A stretch of 43,256 bases of DNA from Magnetococcales bacterium. Lineage in GTDB: Bacteria > Pseudomonadota > Alphaproteobacteria > UBA2136. Shown here one piece after another: positions 17,659 to 26,814 of this stretch (within the stretch, counting starts at the first letter, position 1; each line of letters starts with the position of its first letter). The notes under the pieces were generated by a model. The model was not told the origin of the DNA. It searched no databases and was given only the letters and a program-made list of their open reading frames with translations. The stretch covers positions 1 through 43,256 of the forward strand of contig NZGE01000042.1 in assembly GCA_002689455.1 (NCBI GenBank). Reading direction: 5' to 3'. The position numbers and the translations under genes were made by a program.

Positions 17659-18948
17659 TTAAAGGTCTTTCACAAGGCAAGCCACAAAGAAACCGTCTGT
17701 TCCATGTTCAAATGGGTTTAACCTTAAAAAGTCCTTTTGACCTTCAGGCATTTGAATACTTGCTTCAACTGTTTCAATTGGCTGAAGTTTAAAGCTTGGG
17801 TTTGCTTCTAAAAATTTTTCAACCTGCTCTTCGTTTTCGCTTCGCAAAACAGAACAAGTTGCGTAAACCAAACGACCGCCTTTTTTAACTAAACGAGCTG
17901 CACTTTGTAAAACAGAGCTTTGAATTTCATTTAATTCCGCAAGGCTTTCTTGTGTTAATTTCCAGCGACTGTCAGGGCTGCGACGCCATGTACCTGCCCC
18001 ACTGCACGGAGCATCCACCAACACCACATCTTGCGTTTCCTTGTGGCGTTTCACCCATTTATCATTTTCAGAAGCGATCAGATGGGTTTGAACATTATTC
18101 ACACCAGCACGTTTTAATCGCTTTGGCATTTCCTTAAGGCGGCGTTCGTTAATATCCAGCGCACAAATTGTACCTTTGTTACCCATATCCGCTGAAAGTG
18201 CTAATGTTTTACCACCCGCACCTGCACAAAAGTCGGTTACTTTTAAGCCAGCTTTAACACGGCACAGTGCTGCAATAAGCTGAGAACCTTCGTCTTGCAT
18301 TTCAAAGGCACCGTCTTTAAATGCTTTTGTTGAAAACACACTGCGACGTTCATCCATACGCAAACAAAGTGGTGAATATTCCGCGCGGCGCATTTCAAAG
18401 CCTTCGTCTTTCAAGTTGGCTTGAACCTTATCCACCGAAGAAACAAGTGTGTTTACACGAATATCAGTTGTTGCCTGCTGATTCATAGCTTCCATAACAT
18501 CTGAAAGTTTATCACCGAACGTTTGTTTTAAATGCCAATCCATCCATTTTGGATAGTTTAGTTTAACGTAATCAGGGGCATTTTTAAGCGCACCAAAATC
18601 AAGCGCCTTAAGCACTTTCTTTTCTTCGTTATTTAAAAGTTTTGGGGCATAGGTATCGCCACTGCAAATGTTTTCAATTGTTTGTTTACTTGCACCTTCT
18701 AAAAGTAAATACACAAAAATTTGAAGACGGTAAGATTTGTCACCTTTAACAGATTCAATCAGGAAGTTCACTTCCCCCATGCGACGCATAAGACCATATA
18801 AAATACCCGCAACAACGCCCTTATCTTTCGAACCAATGTAACGGCGGTTACGAAAGTATTGAGACATCACAATATCCAGCGGGGCTGCACGTCTGCCTGC
18901 TTCATTATATAAGTCAATTGCTGCTTGAACCTGTCCACCGTAACGCAT
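17659..18948 (-). CDS. RsmB/NOP-family SAM-dependent RNA m5C methyltransferase
   Basis: A 429-residue protein. An N-terminal NusB-like helical region (1-140) precedes an RsmB-type methyltransferase domain. The SAM-binding motif is DFCAGAGGKTLALSADMG; the acidic residue ALDIN caps strand 2. Motif IV is DAPCSGAGTWRRSPD and motif VI is VYATCSVLRSENEEQV, holding the two catalytic cysteines of rRNA or tRNA C5-cytosine methyltransferases. A PUA-like N-terminal domain is not seen. It may be RsmB (16S m5C967), but the family has several close paralogues, so no symbol is given. It is transcribed away from the chemoreceptor gene; the 277-base gap between them (18949-19225) should hold both promoters, which I could not resolve. 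Confidence 0.9.
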   Translation of the reverse strand: MRYGGQVQAAIDLYNEAGRRAAPLDIVMSQYFRNRRYIGSKDKGVVAGILYGLMRRMGEVNFLIESVKGDKSYRLQIFVYLLLEGASKQTIENICSGDTYAPKLLNNEEKKVLKALDFGALKNAPDYVKLNYPKWMDWHLKQTFGDKLSDVMEAMNQQATTDIRVNTLVSSVDKVQANLKDEGFEMRRAEYSPLCLRMDERRSVFSTKAFKDGAFEMQDEGSQLIAALCRVKAGLKVTDFCAGAGGKTLALSADMGNKGTICALDINERRLKEMPKRLKRAGVNNVQTHLIASENDKWVKRHKETQDVVLVDAPCSGAGTWRRSPDSRWKLTQESLAELNEIQSSVLQSAARLVKKGGRLVYATCSVLRSENEEQVEKFLEANPSFKLQPIETVEASIQMPEGQKDFLRLNPFEHGTDGFFVACLVKDL

Positions 18949-19225
18949 TTAAAAATTCCTTTATATTAGAGAGCATCTTGTAGCACACAAATTGTGTACA
19001 ATCAACACATGATTTGTGCGCAGAGCATTTATATAACAAATGATTATTCCTGTTGTTTAAAAACACTAAAAAACAACCAAAAGTTGCTTAAAACAAGGCT
19101 TTTACTGCATTGAATAAACAATAGCATAACTGCATACATATAAATTCAGTATCGCCTTTACAAACATTCCCTGTTTAATAATGAACAAGAGGATATAACA
19201 GTTTTACTATTTAAAGGATAAGAAT

Positions 19226-20980
19226 ATGAATTTCGCTTTCTTTCATAAATTCACCATCAAACAATTGGTTGTAAGTTTCATTATGCTTACTTGCTTAGCG
19301 CTTGTTGCTAACTTAAGCATTTTATATTACGAAGCTTCCATTGCACCTGAAACTTCAGCTGAGCTTTGGCAAGGCGCCATTACATCAACAGCCATAGCTT
19401 CTGGCATTGCACTATTATTTATGGCAATGCTGTACAGTGTTATGAAAGTACGTGCCCTAAAACCCCTTGAAGAAGCTTCAACTTTAAGCTCTACCATGGC
19501 GGGATTAGGTACGAATGTTCTTATTACCGATAACAATGACGAGCTTATTTACGCAAACCGTAAAAGCCATGAAAACTTAGAACAGCTTGCACCTGAAATT
19601 CGTAAAACTTTCCCCAACTTTGACCCAAGCAAACTGATGGGTTCTTCTATTCACCAATTCCACAAAGACCCAAACCGTATTCGTAAAATTTTAAACGCCT
19701 TACAGCCTGGCGAACAACACAATGCCATTATTAACATTGGTTCCATTAAATTGTCCCTTAACGCTGGAGGTGTTTTTGATGAAAAAGGGCGCCGTAATGG
19801 AAGCTATGTGGAATGGCAAGATGTTACAGCTTCAACAGCTGCTGAAAACAAGTCGAACATGTTGGGTTCCACAATGGAAGGTTTAGGCACAAACGTTTTA
19901 ATTACAAATGACAATGAAGAACTTGTTTATGCCAACAAACAAAGTTACACAAACCTTGAAAACCTTGCACCTGTTATTCGTAAAACATTCCCTGACTTTG
20001 ACCCAAGCAAACTCATGGGTTCTTCTATTCACCAATTCCACAAAGACCCAAGCCGCATTAAAGCCATTTTACATGCTTTAAAACCAGGTCAACAACATGA
20101 AGCAATTATTGGTATTGGGGATATTAAATTATCGCTTAATGCAGGGGCTGTATTTAATGCAGAAGGCAACCGCATTGGTTTTTATGTGGAATGGCAAGAT
20201 GTAACTCAAAAATATTTACTTGAAAACCAAATTCAAACCATTGCTGGTTCAATTAACACAGCGACGCGTGATATTTCACAAGGGAACTTAAATTTAAGTG
20301 AGCGTACAGAATCGCAAGCGGCCTCCATTGAACAAACAACAGCTTCAATGCAACAAATTACAGAACGTGTAAACGATACTGCAAAAAGCGCTAAAGAAGC
20401 AGCTGACCTTTCCAACAACACAAAAAGTGCTGCCGACCGTGGTGGTGACGTTGTAAAAACAGCCATTAAAGCGATGAGCGAAATTAGCGAATCGTCGAAG
20501 AAAATTAATGAAATTATTGGCGTGATTGACGAAATTGCATTCCAAACAAACTTACTGGCATTAAACGCTGCCGTAGAGGCTGCCCGAGCAGGTGAGCAAG
20601 GCCGTGGTTTTGCGGTTGTTGCATCAGAAGTGCGCAGCCTTGCAGGACGCAGTGCAACAGCAGCGAAAGAAATTAAAGAGCTCATCACAGATAGTGTCAA
20701 CAAAGTTGAAAGTGGCTCAAAACAAGTCAATGAAACAGGTGAATGCTTGGATGAAATTATTATGAGTGTACAAGAAGTTACCCGCATGGTTAACAACATT
20801 ACACAAGCCACATCCGACCAGGCCAGCGGCATTGATGAAATAAACCGTGCCATCACACAAATGGATTCGTTTACACAGCAAAACGCATCTCTTGTGGAAG
20901 AGGCAGCCAGTGCAAGCGGCAGCTTAAAAGAGCAATCCGACAAGCTGGTGGAGATCATTAAAAAAGACCACGCAAATTAA
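19226..20980 (+). CDS. Methyl-accepting chemotaxis protein with tandem duplicated PAS domains
   Basis: A 584-residue protein. Two membrane segments (about 12-32 and 50-72) flank a periplasmic loop of only about 18 residues, so external ligand sensing is unlikely. Two PAS domains follow (about 88-205 and 214-331), related by a 126-residue duplication; both contain [14 protein letters not shown] and end in EWQDVT. No HAMP domain is visible. The signalling domain covers about 345-575, with the hairpin tip [21 protein letters not shown] and [13 protein letters not shown] that contacts CheA and CheW. There is no C-terminal CheR/CheB-tethering pentapeptide. It probably senses an intracellular signal such as redox or a small ligand through PAS. 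AAAGGAT lies before the ATG. No other che genes are in the window. Confidence 0.93.
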   Translation: MNFAFFHKFTIKQLVVSFIMLTCLALVANLSILYYEASIAPETSAELWQGAITSTAIASGIALLFMAMLYSVMKVRALKPLEEASTLSSTMAGLGTNVLITDNNDELIYANRKSHENLEQLAPEIRKTFPNFDPSKLMGSSIHQFHKDPNRIRKILNALQPGEQHNAIINIGSIKLSLNAGGVFDEKGRRNGSYVEWQDVTASTAAENKSNMLGSTMEGLGTNVLITNDNEELVYANKQSYTNLENLAPVIRKTFPDFDPSKLMGSSIHQFHKDPSRIKAILHALKPGQQHEAIIGIGDIKLSLNAGAVFNAEGNRIGFYVEWQDVTQKYLLENQIQTIAGSINTATRDISQGNLNLSERTESQAASIEQTTASMQQITERVNDTAKSAKEAADLSNNTKSAADRGGDVVKTAIKAMSEISESSKKINEIIGVIDEIAFQTNLLALNAAVEAARAGEQGRGFAVVASEVRSLAGRSATAAKEIKELITDSVNKVESGSKQVNETGECLDEIIMSVQEVTRMVNNITQATSDQASGIDEINRAITQMDSFTQQNASLVEEAASASGSLKEQSDKLVEIIKKDHAN

Positions 20981-20994
20981 AAACCCAACCCCCT

Positions 20995-21032
20995 CAACAG
21001 CAAAAGTGCTTAAAATTTAAGCGCTTTTGTTG
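20995..21032 (+). terminator. Hairpin after the chemoreceptor gene
   Basis: CAACAGCAAAAGTGCTTAAA and TTTAAGCGCTTTTGTTG pair with few interruptions. There is no long T run after it, so termination is likely but not certain. Confidence 0.55.
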
Positions 21033-21090
21033 CATTTAAAGGTAAGCTATGCCACAGTAGTCTTAATTTAAACCAATTTAGGAAAACAAT

Positions 21091-21555
21091 ATGTCTGAAA
21101 AAGTAATTTCTTTCCACTACAAACTCACAAACTCTAAAGGTGATGTTTTAGATAGTTCTGAAGGGAAAGAAGCACTTGCTTTCTTAACAGGAAGCAACCA
21201 AATCATTTCTGGCCTAGAAAAAGAACTTATGTCTATGTCTGTTGGCGACAAAAAAACTGTAGATGTTGCAGCTGAAGAAGCTTACGGCCCAAAACATGAT
21301 GACCGCATTGCGGACGTTCCTCGCGAGCAATTCCCAGAGGAAGTTGAAGTAGGCATGATGTTTTCAACAGACCCACAAGGCCAAAGCATTGTAACTGTAA
21401 CAGCTGTTTCTGACGACACTGTAACAATTGATGCAAACCACCCTCTAGCTGGTGAAGACTTAACTTTTGATGTTGAAATCACAGCTGTACGTGAAGCAAC
21501 TGCCGACGAAATGGCACACGGTCACGCACACGGTGAAGGCGGTGTTCAGCACTAA
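21091..21555 (+). CDS. slyD: FKBP-type peptidyl-prolyl isomerase, SlyD-like
   Basis: A 154-residue cytoplasmic protein. The FKBP fold is interrupted by an insert-in-flap (IF) chaperone domain, as in SlyD. Visible landmarks are FHYKLTNSKGDVLDSSEG, LTGSNQIISGLEKELMSMSVGD (FKBP core), EEAYGPKHDDRIADVPREQF (start of the flap domain) and HPLAGEDLTFDVEITAV (return to the core). The tail has only a few histidines (HGHAHGEGG) and no cysteines, shorter than the metal-binding tail of E. coli SlyD, so nickel delivery is less likely. It is monocistronic, flanked by hairpins on both sides. Confidence 0.9.
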   Translation: MSEKVISFHYKLTNSKGDVLDSSEGKEALAFLTGSNQIISGLEKELMSMSVGDKKTVDVAAEEAYGPKHDDRIADVPREQFPEEVEVGMMFSTDPQGQSIVTVTAVSDDTVTIDANHPLAGEDLTFDVEITAVREATADEMAHGHAHGEGGVQH

Positions 21556-21574
21556 GACTTGGCTTACTGTATTT

Positions 21575-21602
21575 AAAAGCGGTTTTTATAACCGCTTTTT
21601 TT
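21575..21602 (+). terminator. Terminator after slyD-like gene
   Basis: AAAAGCGGTT and AACCGC form a stem with loop TTTAT, followed by seven T. Confidence 0.9.
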
Positions 21603-21794
21603 GTGGACAAAATCGATCTCTAAATGGTATACATTTAATTACAAAAACATCTAAGCAACACGCTATCGTTTTTAAACCACAGCATTGGCTGTTTTTTATT
21701 TATTTTTATCAATAAACACTGCTTTTGTGCCTTATTCATGGCACAATACATTTCAAACCTGAAGCATATATTCTCAAACCAACGAGGCTTAAAA

Positions 21795-24452
21795 ATGACT
21801 CAAAAAAACAAAACTGAAAAAACTTATTTAAAAGACTACAAACAGCCAAATTTCTGGCTTCCTCAAACCCACTTAGATGTAACCATTGGCGACAGTTTTA
21901 CTGAAGTGGTCACAACAGTTGAAGTGGAAAGCAATAAAAGCAATCCATCCGATACATTAGTGCTGGATGGTGTGAACATTGAAGTGGTTAAAATTGCCCT
22001 AGATGGTACAGAACTTTCAAGCAACCAATACAATATCACTGAAGACACGTCGGAAGGTGGTAAGGTTGTAGGCAAACTTTCCATTCCAAGTGTACCTGAA
22101 AAATTCACACTGGCTATTACAGGGCGCATTAAACCGCAAGAAAACTTTTCAAACGAAGGTTTGTATAAAGCAGGCGAAGCGTTTTTAACGCAATGTGAAG
22201 CTGAAGGTTTCCGTCGTATTTCATACTTCTTGGATCGCCCAGATGTTATGAGTGAATACCGTGTGAGCATCACAGGTGATAAATCCACCTACCCTTACCT
22301 TCTTTCAAACGGAAACAAGGTAAGCGAAAAGGACAATGGCAATGGTACACACACCATTGAATGGCATGACCCAAGCTTAAAACCAAGTTATTTGTTTGCC
22401 CTTGTGGCCGGTAAATTCAACGTAATTGAAGACAGCTACACAACCATGAGCGGTCGCAATGTTGACTTACAAATTTTTGCCGATGAAGACGTAGAAGATT
22501 CGGAAATGACCCATGCCATGGAAAGCTTAATTGAAAGCATGAAGTTTGACGAAACACGTTTCGACCGTGAGTATGACCTAGACCTTTATATGATTGTGGC
22601 AACATCGCAATTTAATATGGGTGCTATGGAAAACAAAGGTTTAAACATCTTTAACACAACCGTGGTTTTAGGAAGCTCTAAAACAGCGACAGATGACCGC
22701 TTGCAACGCATTTCAGATGTTATTTATCATGAATATGCGCACAACTGGTCGGGTAATTTGGTAACCTGTCGTGACTGGTTCCAGCTTTCTATTAAAGAAG
22801 GTTTAACCGTGTTCCGTGATGGTCAATTTAATGCCGACCATACATCGCACGCTGTAAAACGCATTGAGGACGTGAAATTTTTGCGCTCTGCGCAATTCGC
22901 TGAAGATGCAGGGTCCGACGCTCACCCTATTCGCCCACATTTTTTCACCACCATCAACAATTTCTATACCGTAACGGTTTATGAAAAAGGTGCTGAAATT
23001 ATTTACATGCTTTACAGCATGCTGGGTAAAGAAGGCTTTAAACAAGCGTTAAACTTGTACTTTTCTCGTCATAAAGGTCAAGCTGTAACAGAAGATGAGT
23101 TTATCACTGCCATGGAAGATAGCAGCGGTTTAAACCTATCACAATTCCGTCACTGGTACGACCAAGGCGGCACGCCACTGGTTAAAGTAACCACATCGTA
23201 TGATGCTGACAGCAAGAAGTTTACACTTAACTTGGAGCAGTCTGTACGTCAACTAGATGGTTACCCTGAACCAAAACCTTTCCACATGCCAATTGCTGTA
23301 GGTCTTTTAGACTCAAACGGTAACAACATGTTGGAAAAAGACGCATCTGATGTTTACTGTGATGGCACTGCCATTTTAAACTTTACCGAAGCACAGCAAA
23401 CATTCACGTTTGAAGGTATTGAAGAACAGCCGGTTCTTTCCTTCCTGCGTAACTTCAGTGCCCCTGTTAAAGTGGAACTCACGCAAACCGATGCCGACCT
23501 TTTACACTTGATGAAATACGACAACGACCCATACAACAAATGGGAAGCATGTAACCGTCTGGTCACAAAGGAGCTGAAACGTTTAATTGCGGAAGATGAA
23601 AAAGGGAACAACCTTGTTGCCGATAAAGCGTTAATTGATATTTTAAAGGACGTGTTAGAAGACACATCCCTTGATAATGACATGAAGCGCCTAATGCTTT
23701 CACTGCCAACAGAATCAACCTTACATGGGTTATATGACGTTGTACCTGTGAATAACATTTACGCAGCACGTAAGGCCTTTAAACAACAAATGGCAACAGC
23801 ACTGGAAAACAATTTATTAACTGTATATAAACAGTTAGAAAATGTAGACAGTGCCGATGCCCGTGGCTTAAAGAACCTTTGTTTAGGTTATTTAACATCT
23901 ATTGATGGGTTGAAGTACATTGACCTTGCCAATACCCAATACACAAACGCCCAAAACTTCACAGATGAGTGTGGTGCGTTTGCATGTGTGGTTTATGGTG
24001 AAGACACTTCATGGAAAAAGAACATTGTTCCTAATTTCTTGAAGAAATGGTCAAACAACACAGATGTGATGAACACGTGGTTCTCTACTCAAGCCTCGCA
24101 AGACCGTGATGATCTGATTCCTGTGGTTCAAAATTTAATGACGCATAAAGCGTTTGACAACAAGAACCCAAACAAAATCCGATCGGTTATAGGTGCCTTT
24201 ATGGGTCAGCATGTACACTTCCATAAGGAAGATGGCAGCGGTTACGCTTTCCTTGCAGATGAAATTCTGCGTTTGGATGGCTTTAACCCACAAGTTGCTT
24301 CAAGGTTTATGGCACCTTTTGCACAAGCTAAAAAATACAGCCAACAAAGGCAACAATTAATGAAAGCTGAAGTGGAACGTATTAACAACCACCCAGGCCT
24401 TTCAAAGGATGTTGCTGAAAAAGCTGGTAAAGTGCTTGAAATGTTAAAATAA
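21795..24452 (+). CDS. pepN: Aminopeptidase N (M1 metallopeptidase)
   Basis: An 885-residue protein, close to the 870 of E. coli PepN. The ATG at 21795 is preferred over one at 21738 because ACGAGG lies just upstream and it matches the family N-terminus. It removes N-terminal amino acids from peptides in the cytoplasm. The exopeptidase motif GAMEN is at about 275-279. The zinc site is His312-Glu313-x-x-His316 in HEYAHNW, with Glu335 in SIKEGLTV, the same 23-residue spacing as in E. coli. The C-terminal helical domain of the E. coli-type enzyme is complete. It is followed by a strong terminator, so it is probably a single-gene transcript. Confidence 0.95.
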   Translation: MTQKNKTEKTYLKDYKQPNFWLPQTHLDVTIGDSFTEVVTTVEVESNKSNPSDTLVLDGVNIEVVKIALDGTELSSNQYNITEDTSEGGKVVGKLSIPSVPEKFTLAITGRIKPQENFSNEGLYKAGEAFLTQCEAEGFRRISYFLDRPDVMSEYRVSITGDKSTYPYLLSNGNKVSEKDNGNGTHTIEWHDPSLKPSYLFALVAGKFNVIEDSYTTMSGRNVDLQIFADEDVEDSEMTHAMESLIESMKFDETRFDREYDLDLYMIVATSQFNMGAMENKGLNIFNTTVVLGSSKTATDDRLQRISDVIYHEYAHNWSGNLVTCRDWFQLSIKEGLTVFRDGQFNADHTSHAVKRIEDVKFLRSAQFAEDAGSDAHPIRPHFFTTINNFYTVTVYEKGAEIIYMLYSMLGKEGFKQALNLYFSRHKGQAVTEDEFITAMEDSSGLNLSQFRHWYDQGGTPLVKVTTSYDADSKKFTLNLEQSVRQLDGYPEPKPFHMPIAVGLLDSNGNNMLEKDASDVYCDGTAILNFTEAQQTFTFEGIEEQPVLSFLRNFSAPVKVELTQTDADLLHLMKYDNDPYNKWEACNRLVTKELKRLIAEDEKGNNLVADKALIDILKDVLEDTSLDNDMKRLMLSLPTESTLHGLYDVVPVNNIYAARKAFKQQMATALENNLLTVYKQLENVDSADARGLKNLCLGYLTSIDGLKYIDLANTQYTNAQNFTDECGAFACVVYGEDTSWKKNIVPNFLKKWSNNTDVMNTWFSTQASQDRDDLIPVVQNLMTHKAFDNKNPNKIRSVIGAFMGQHVHFHKEDGSGYAFLADEILRLDGFNPQVASRFMAPFAQAKKYSQQRQQLMKAEVERINNHPGLSKDVAEKAGKVLEMLK

Positions 24453-24471
24453 CCATACACATCGACCTTTC

Positions 24472-24501
24472 AAAGAGCCCGCTTAAAGCGGGCTCTTTTT
24501 T
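24472..24501 (+). terminator. Terminator after pepN
   Basis: AAAGAGCCCGC and GCGGGCTCTTT form a perfect stem with loop TTAAA, followed by a T run. Confidence 0.95.
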
Positions 24502-24547
24502 ATGTCAGTAATCGCTTGAAAAAGCTAATATTCACCCCTATAAATTT

Positions 24548-26089
24548 ATGGTTAGAGGGAAAATAGACGAGGCTATTCGTTTGAATTACAAATTCGATAC
24601 GCAAAATTACAAACAGAATGTGCAGGAATTACGTGCAGGTACTGCGCTGGAAAACCCTGTTTTTATTCAGTTTATGCGTGAACGTGCCTTGCATGACTTT
24701 GGTATTGAAAGTGCTTATATTGTTGATTTAACGCTCTTCCCTGCTGAAAAAATCCAAGAAAACAAAAATGTTGGCAACAAAACGATGCCTTATTCAAAAC
24801 ACCTTGTGGGTGTTTTAAATGATGACATTATAAAACAAAACAAAGCTATTACAGGTGATGAAACACCTGATATTGACCTAAACGGCAACCCTTTAGGCAT
24901 GCGTGCTTCATTACAAAAAGAGTATGCAAAGCAAAATACTTTACAAGATTCTGTCCTTAAAATGATTGAAATGGAAAGGCCTTCAGCTCATTATTTCACC
25001 CACGAAGACAAACCACAAACTGTCATTGTGCCACAAATGGGAAACTACAGCACACATTTCACCCTTTCTGAGCGGACAGGATGGAATGAAGAAGATTTCA
25101 AATTTGTAAATATAAACAACAGCAACGATGATTTAACAACCGCAGATCATGAAGTGGGACACGCCATTTTAAATGAACACCTTCAAGGTAAAAGACCGTT
25201 AGAAAACTTAGATAACGAAGATTACTCGATTCATATTCACGAATGCGTCGGCGACGCAGTTGCTGCTTTTTCCGCTATTCATGATGGGCAAACCAAAGAT
25301 GTATTCGATATTTTATCTCTAGAAAGAGCATACGGTGGCTTAGTCCATAAAGATGCAGCCCACTTTACCTGTGCCACATTACAACACCTCAAAGAAACTG
25401 TAAGCACAGAAGAAATTCAAAACCTTGAAAGCAAAAAAGATGTTGCTGCCCTTGCTTTACAACATGTTTTAGGTGATGCTGAAAAAGGTATCAAACCTGC
25501 CTTTTTATCGGAAAGTGCATTTGAAAAACAAAGTGAGATTATTCATGGTTTACATGAACGTTTAAAAGTAGCTGTGAATGAAAAAAACTTACCCATACCA
25601 ACACCTCTTCAATTTGAAGAAATGATTAAAGAAGGTCTGTTTCAAGAAGAAGATATTGCCTTTTTAAACCGCTATGTCACACACCACAAAGACACTATTG
25701 TTCACAAACATGATGTCATACTAGGGTTAGATACAAATGAACGCTTTCATGAAGCAGGCCTTGCCCACGATGACGATACTTTTTATGATATTGCATTTGA
25801 AGAAGATATTTCAGAATTTGAAGAAGCCTTACGTGATGAAATTTTCCCTGTAAATGAAGAAGGCTTTTTAATTCAGCTTTCCTTAGAAGAACGTATGCAT
25901 ACCTTAAAAACATATGAGAGAAGCCTTGGGAATTTAAACGAAGATGAAGCAGCTTCACTGCATAAATATAAAGAACACCTTCAAGAAGAAATGACATATC
26001 AAGAAGAACTTAAAACACTTCGAGAAAAGGAAGTTTCGCCACACTACGTTCAGCCAAATCAAAATGAACAAGAACGTGATATGTTTTAA
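24548..26089 (+). CDS. Unrecognised cytoplasmic protein with a HEXXH metallopeptidase-like motif
   Basis: A 513-residue protein with no signal peptide or membrane segment. I do not recognise the family. Residues 201-205 read HEVGH within TTADHEVGHAILNEHL, and 27 residues after His205 comes Glu232 in HIHECVGDAVAAF. This HEXXH plus downstream ExxxDA helix resembles the zinc site of gluzincin peptidases. The preceding region (115-170) is unremarkable; the C-terminal 150 residues are very rich in Glu and Asp and probably helical, including EEDISEFEEALRDEIFP. No clear ribosome site precedes the ATG, so the start is uncertain. It lies 95 bases after pepN, across a terminator, and 52 bases before serB on the same strand. 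A protease role is inference. Confidence 0.65.
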   Translation: MVRGKIDEAIRLNYKFDTQNYKQNVQELRAGTALENPVFIQFMRERALHDFGIESAYIVDLTLFPAEKIQENKNVGNKTMPYSKHLVGVLNDDIIKQNKAITGDETPDIDLNGNPLGMRASLQKEYAKQNTLQDSVLKMIEMERPSAHYFTHEDKPQTVIVPQMGNYSTHFTLSERTGWNEEDFKFVNINNSNDDLTTADHEVGHAILNEHLQGKRPLENLDNEDYSIHIHECVGDAVAAFSAIHDGQTKDVFDILSLERAYGGLVHKDAAHFTCATLQHLKETVSTEEIQNLESKKDVAALALQHVLGDAEKGIKPAFLSESAFEKQSEIIHGLHERLKVAVNEKNLPIPTPLQFEEMIKEGLFQEEDIAFLNRYVTHHKDTIVHKHDVILGLDTNERFHEAGLAHDDDTFYDIAFEEDISEFEEALRDEIFPVNEEGFLIQLSLEERMHTLKTYERSLGNLNEDEAASLHKYKEHLQEEMTYQEELKTLREKEVSPHYVQPNQNEQERDMF

Positions 26090-26141
26090 AGTTTACAAAC
26101 ACCTTCGAACACCATAAATTAAAAATAAAAAAGCATAAACA

Positions 26142-26801
26142 GTGGCGCATATATTCTTCGATTTTGACTCAACTCTTGTATCCATTGAAACATTAGACGT
26201 TCTTATTAACAGCAAACTTAAAAGTGAAACTCAAAAGGCCGAAGTTGAAGAAATTACCCAGCAAGGCATGGCAGGCAAGCTGCCTTTATTCGAGTCCTTG
26301 TCTAAGCGTTTAGCCGTAGTTCAAATCCATCGAACACATATTCAAAAATTCAGCGATTCACTGCCACAAAAGTTAACACATAATATTGTGCAAACAATTC
26401 ACACCCTGCAAAATAAAGGACATGTTGTGCACATTCTTTCAGGTGGTTTTAAAGACTATATGCAACCTTGTGCAAAGGCTTTAAACATCCCCTTAAAAAA
26501 TATTCACGCAAACACCCTCACTTATAATGAAGACGGCTATGTCATAGGATTAGACCAATCAAATCCACTTTGTCAAAATGGTGGTAAAAGCAAAACCATT
26601 CAAAAACAAAACATAACAGAAACCTGTATTATGGTGGGAGACGGCTACACCGACCTTGAAGCTTTCAAAGATAAAGCCTGTACTCATTTTATTGGCTTTG
26701 GTATCCACACACAGCGTGATATTATTAAAAAAGAAGCCAAACATTTCGCCCAAACCATGGACGAATTTAACCATATTTTAAATGCATTAATCACAAAATA
26801 A
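26142..26801 (+). CDS. serB: Phosphoserine phosphatase-like HAD hydrolase
   Basis: A 219-residue HAD-superfamily enzyme. Motif I is FFDFDSTLV with the nucleophile Asp7 and acid/base Asp9; motif II is ILSGGFKDY; motif III/IV is GGKSKTI and MVGDGYTDLEA. This pattern and the helical cap fit SerB, which removes phosphate from phosphoserine in the last step of serine synthesis. There is no N-terminal ACT domain, so it is the short form. GTG is the start codon; the ribosome site is weak. Position directly before serA and serC strongly supports the assignment over other HAD phosphatases. Confidence 0.85.
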   Translation: MAHIFFDFDSTLVSIETLDVLINSKLKSETQKAEVEEITQQGMAGKLPLFESLSKRLAVVQIHRTHIQKFSDSLPQKLTHNIVQTIHTLQNKGHVVHILSGGFKDYMQPCAKALNIPLKNIHANTLTYNEDGYVIGLDQSNPLCQNGGKSKTIQKQNITETCIMVGDGYTDLEAFKDKACTHFIGFGIHTQRDIIKKEAKHFAQTMDEFNHILNALITK

Positions 26802-26814
26802 AAAAGAAAAGAAT

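Noticed and set aside
20233-20958. A 241-residue minus-strand open frame inside the chemoreceptor gene
   Set aside because: It lies antisense to the highly conserved signalling domain and has Ser/Leu/Ala-rich shadow composition.
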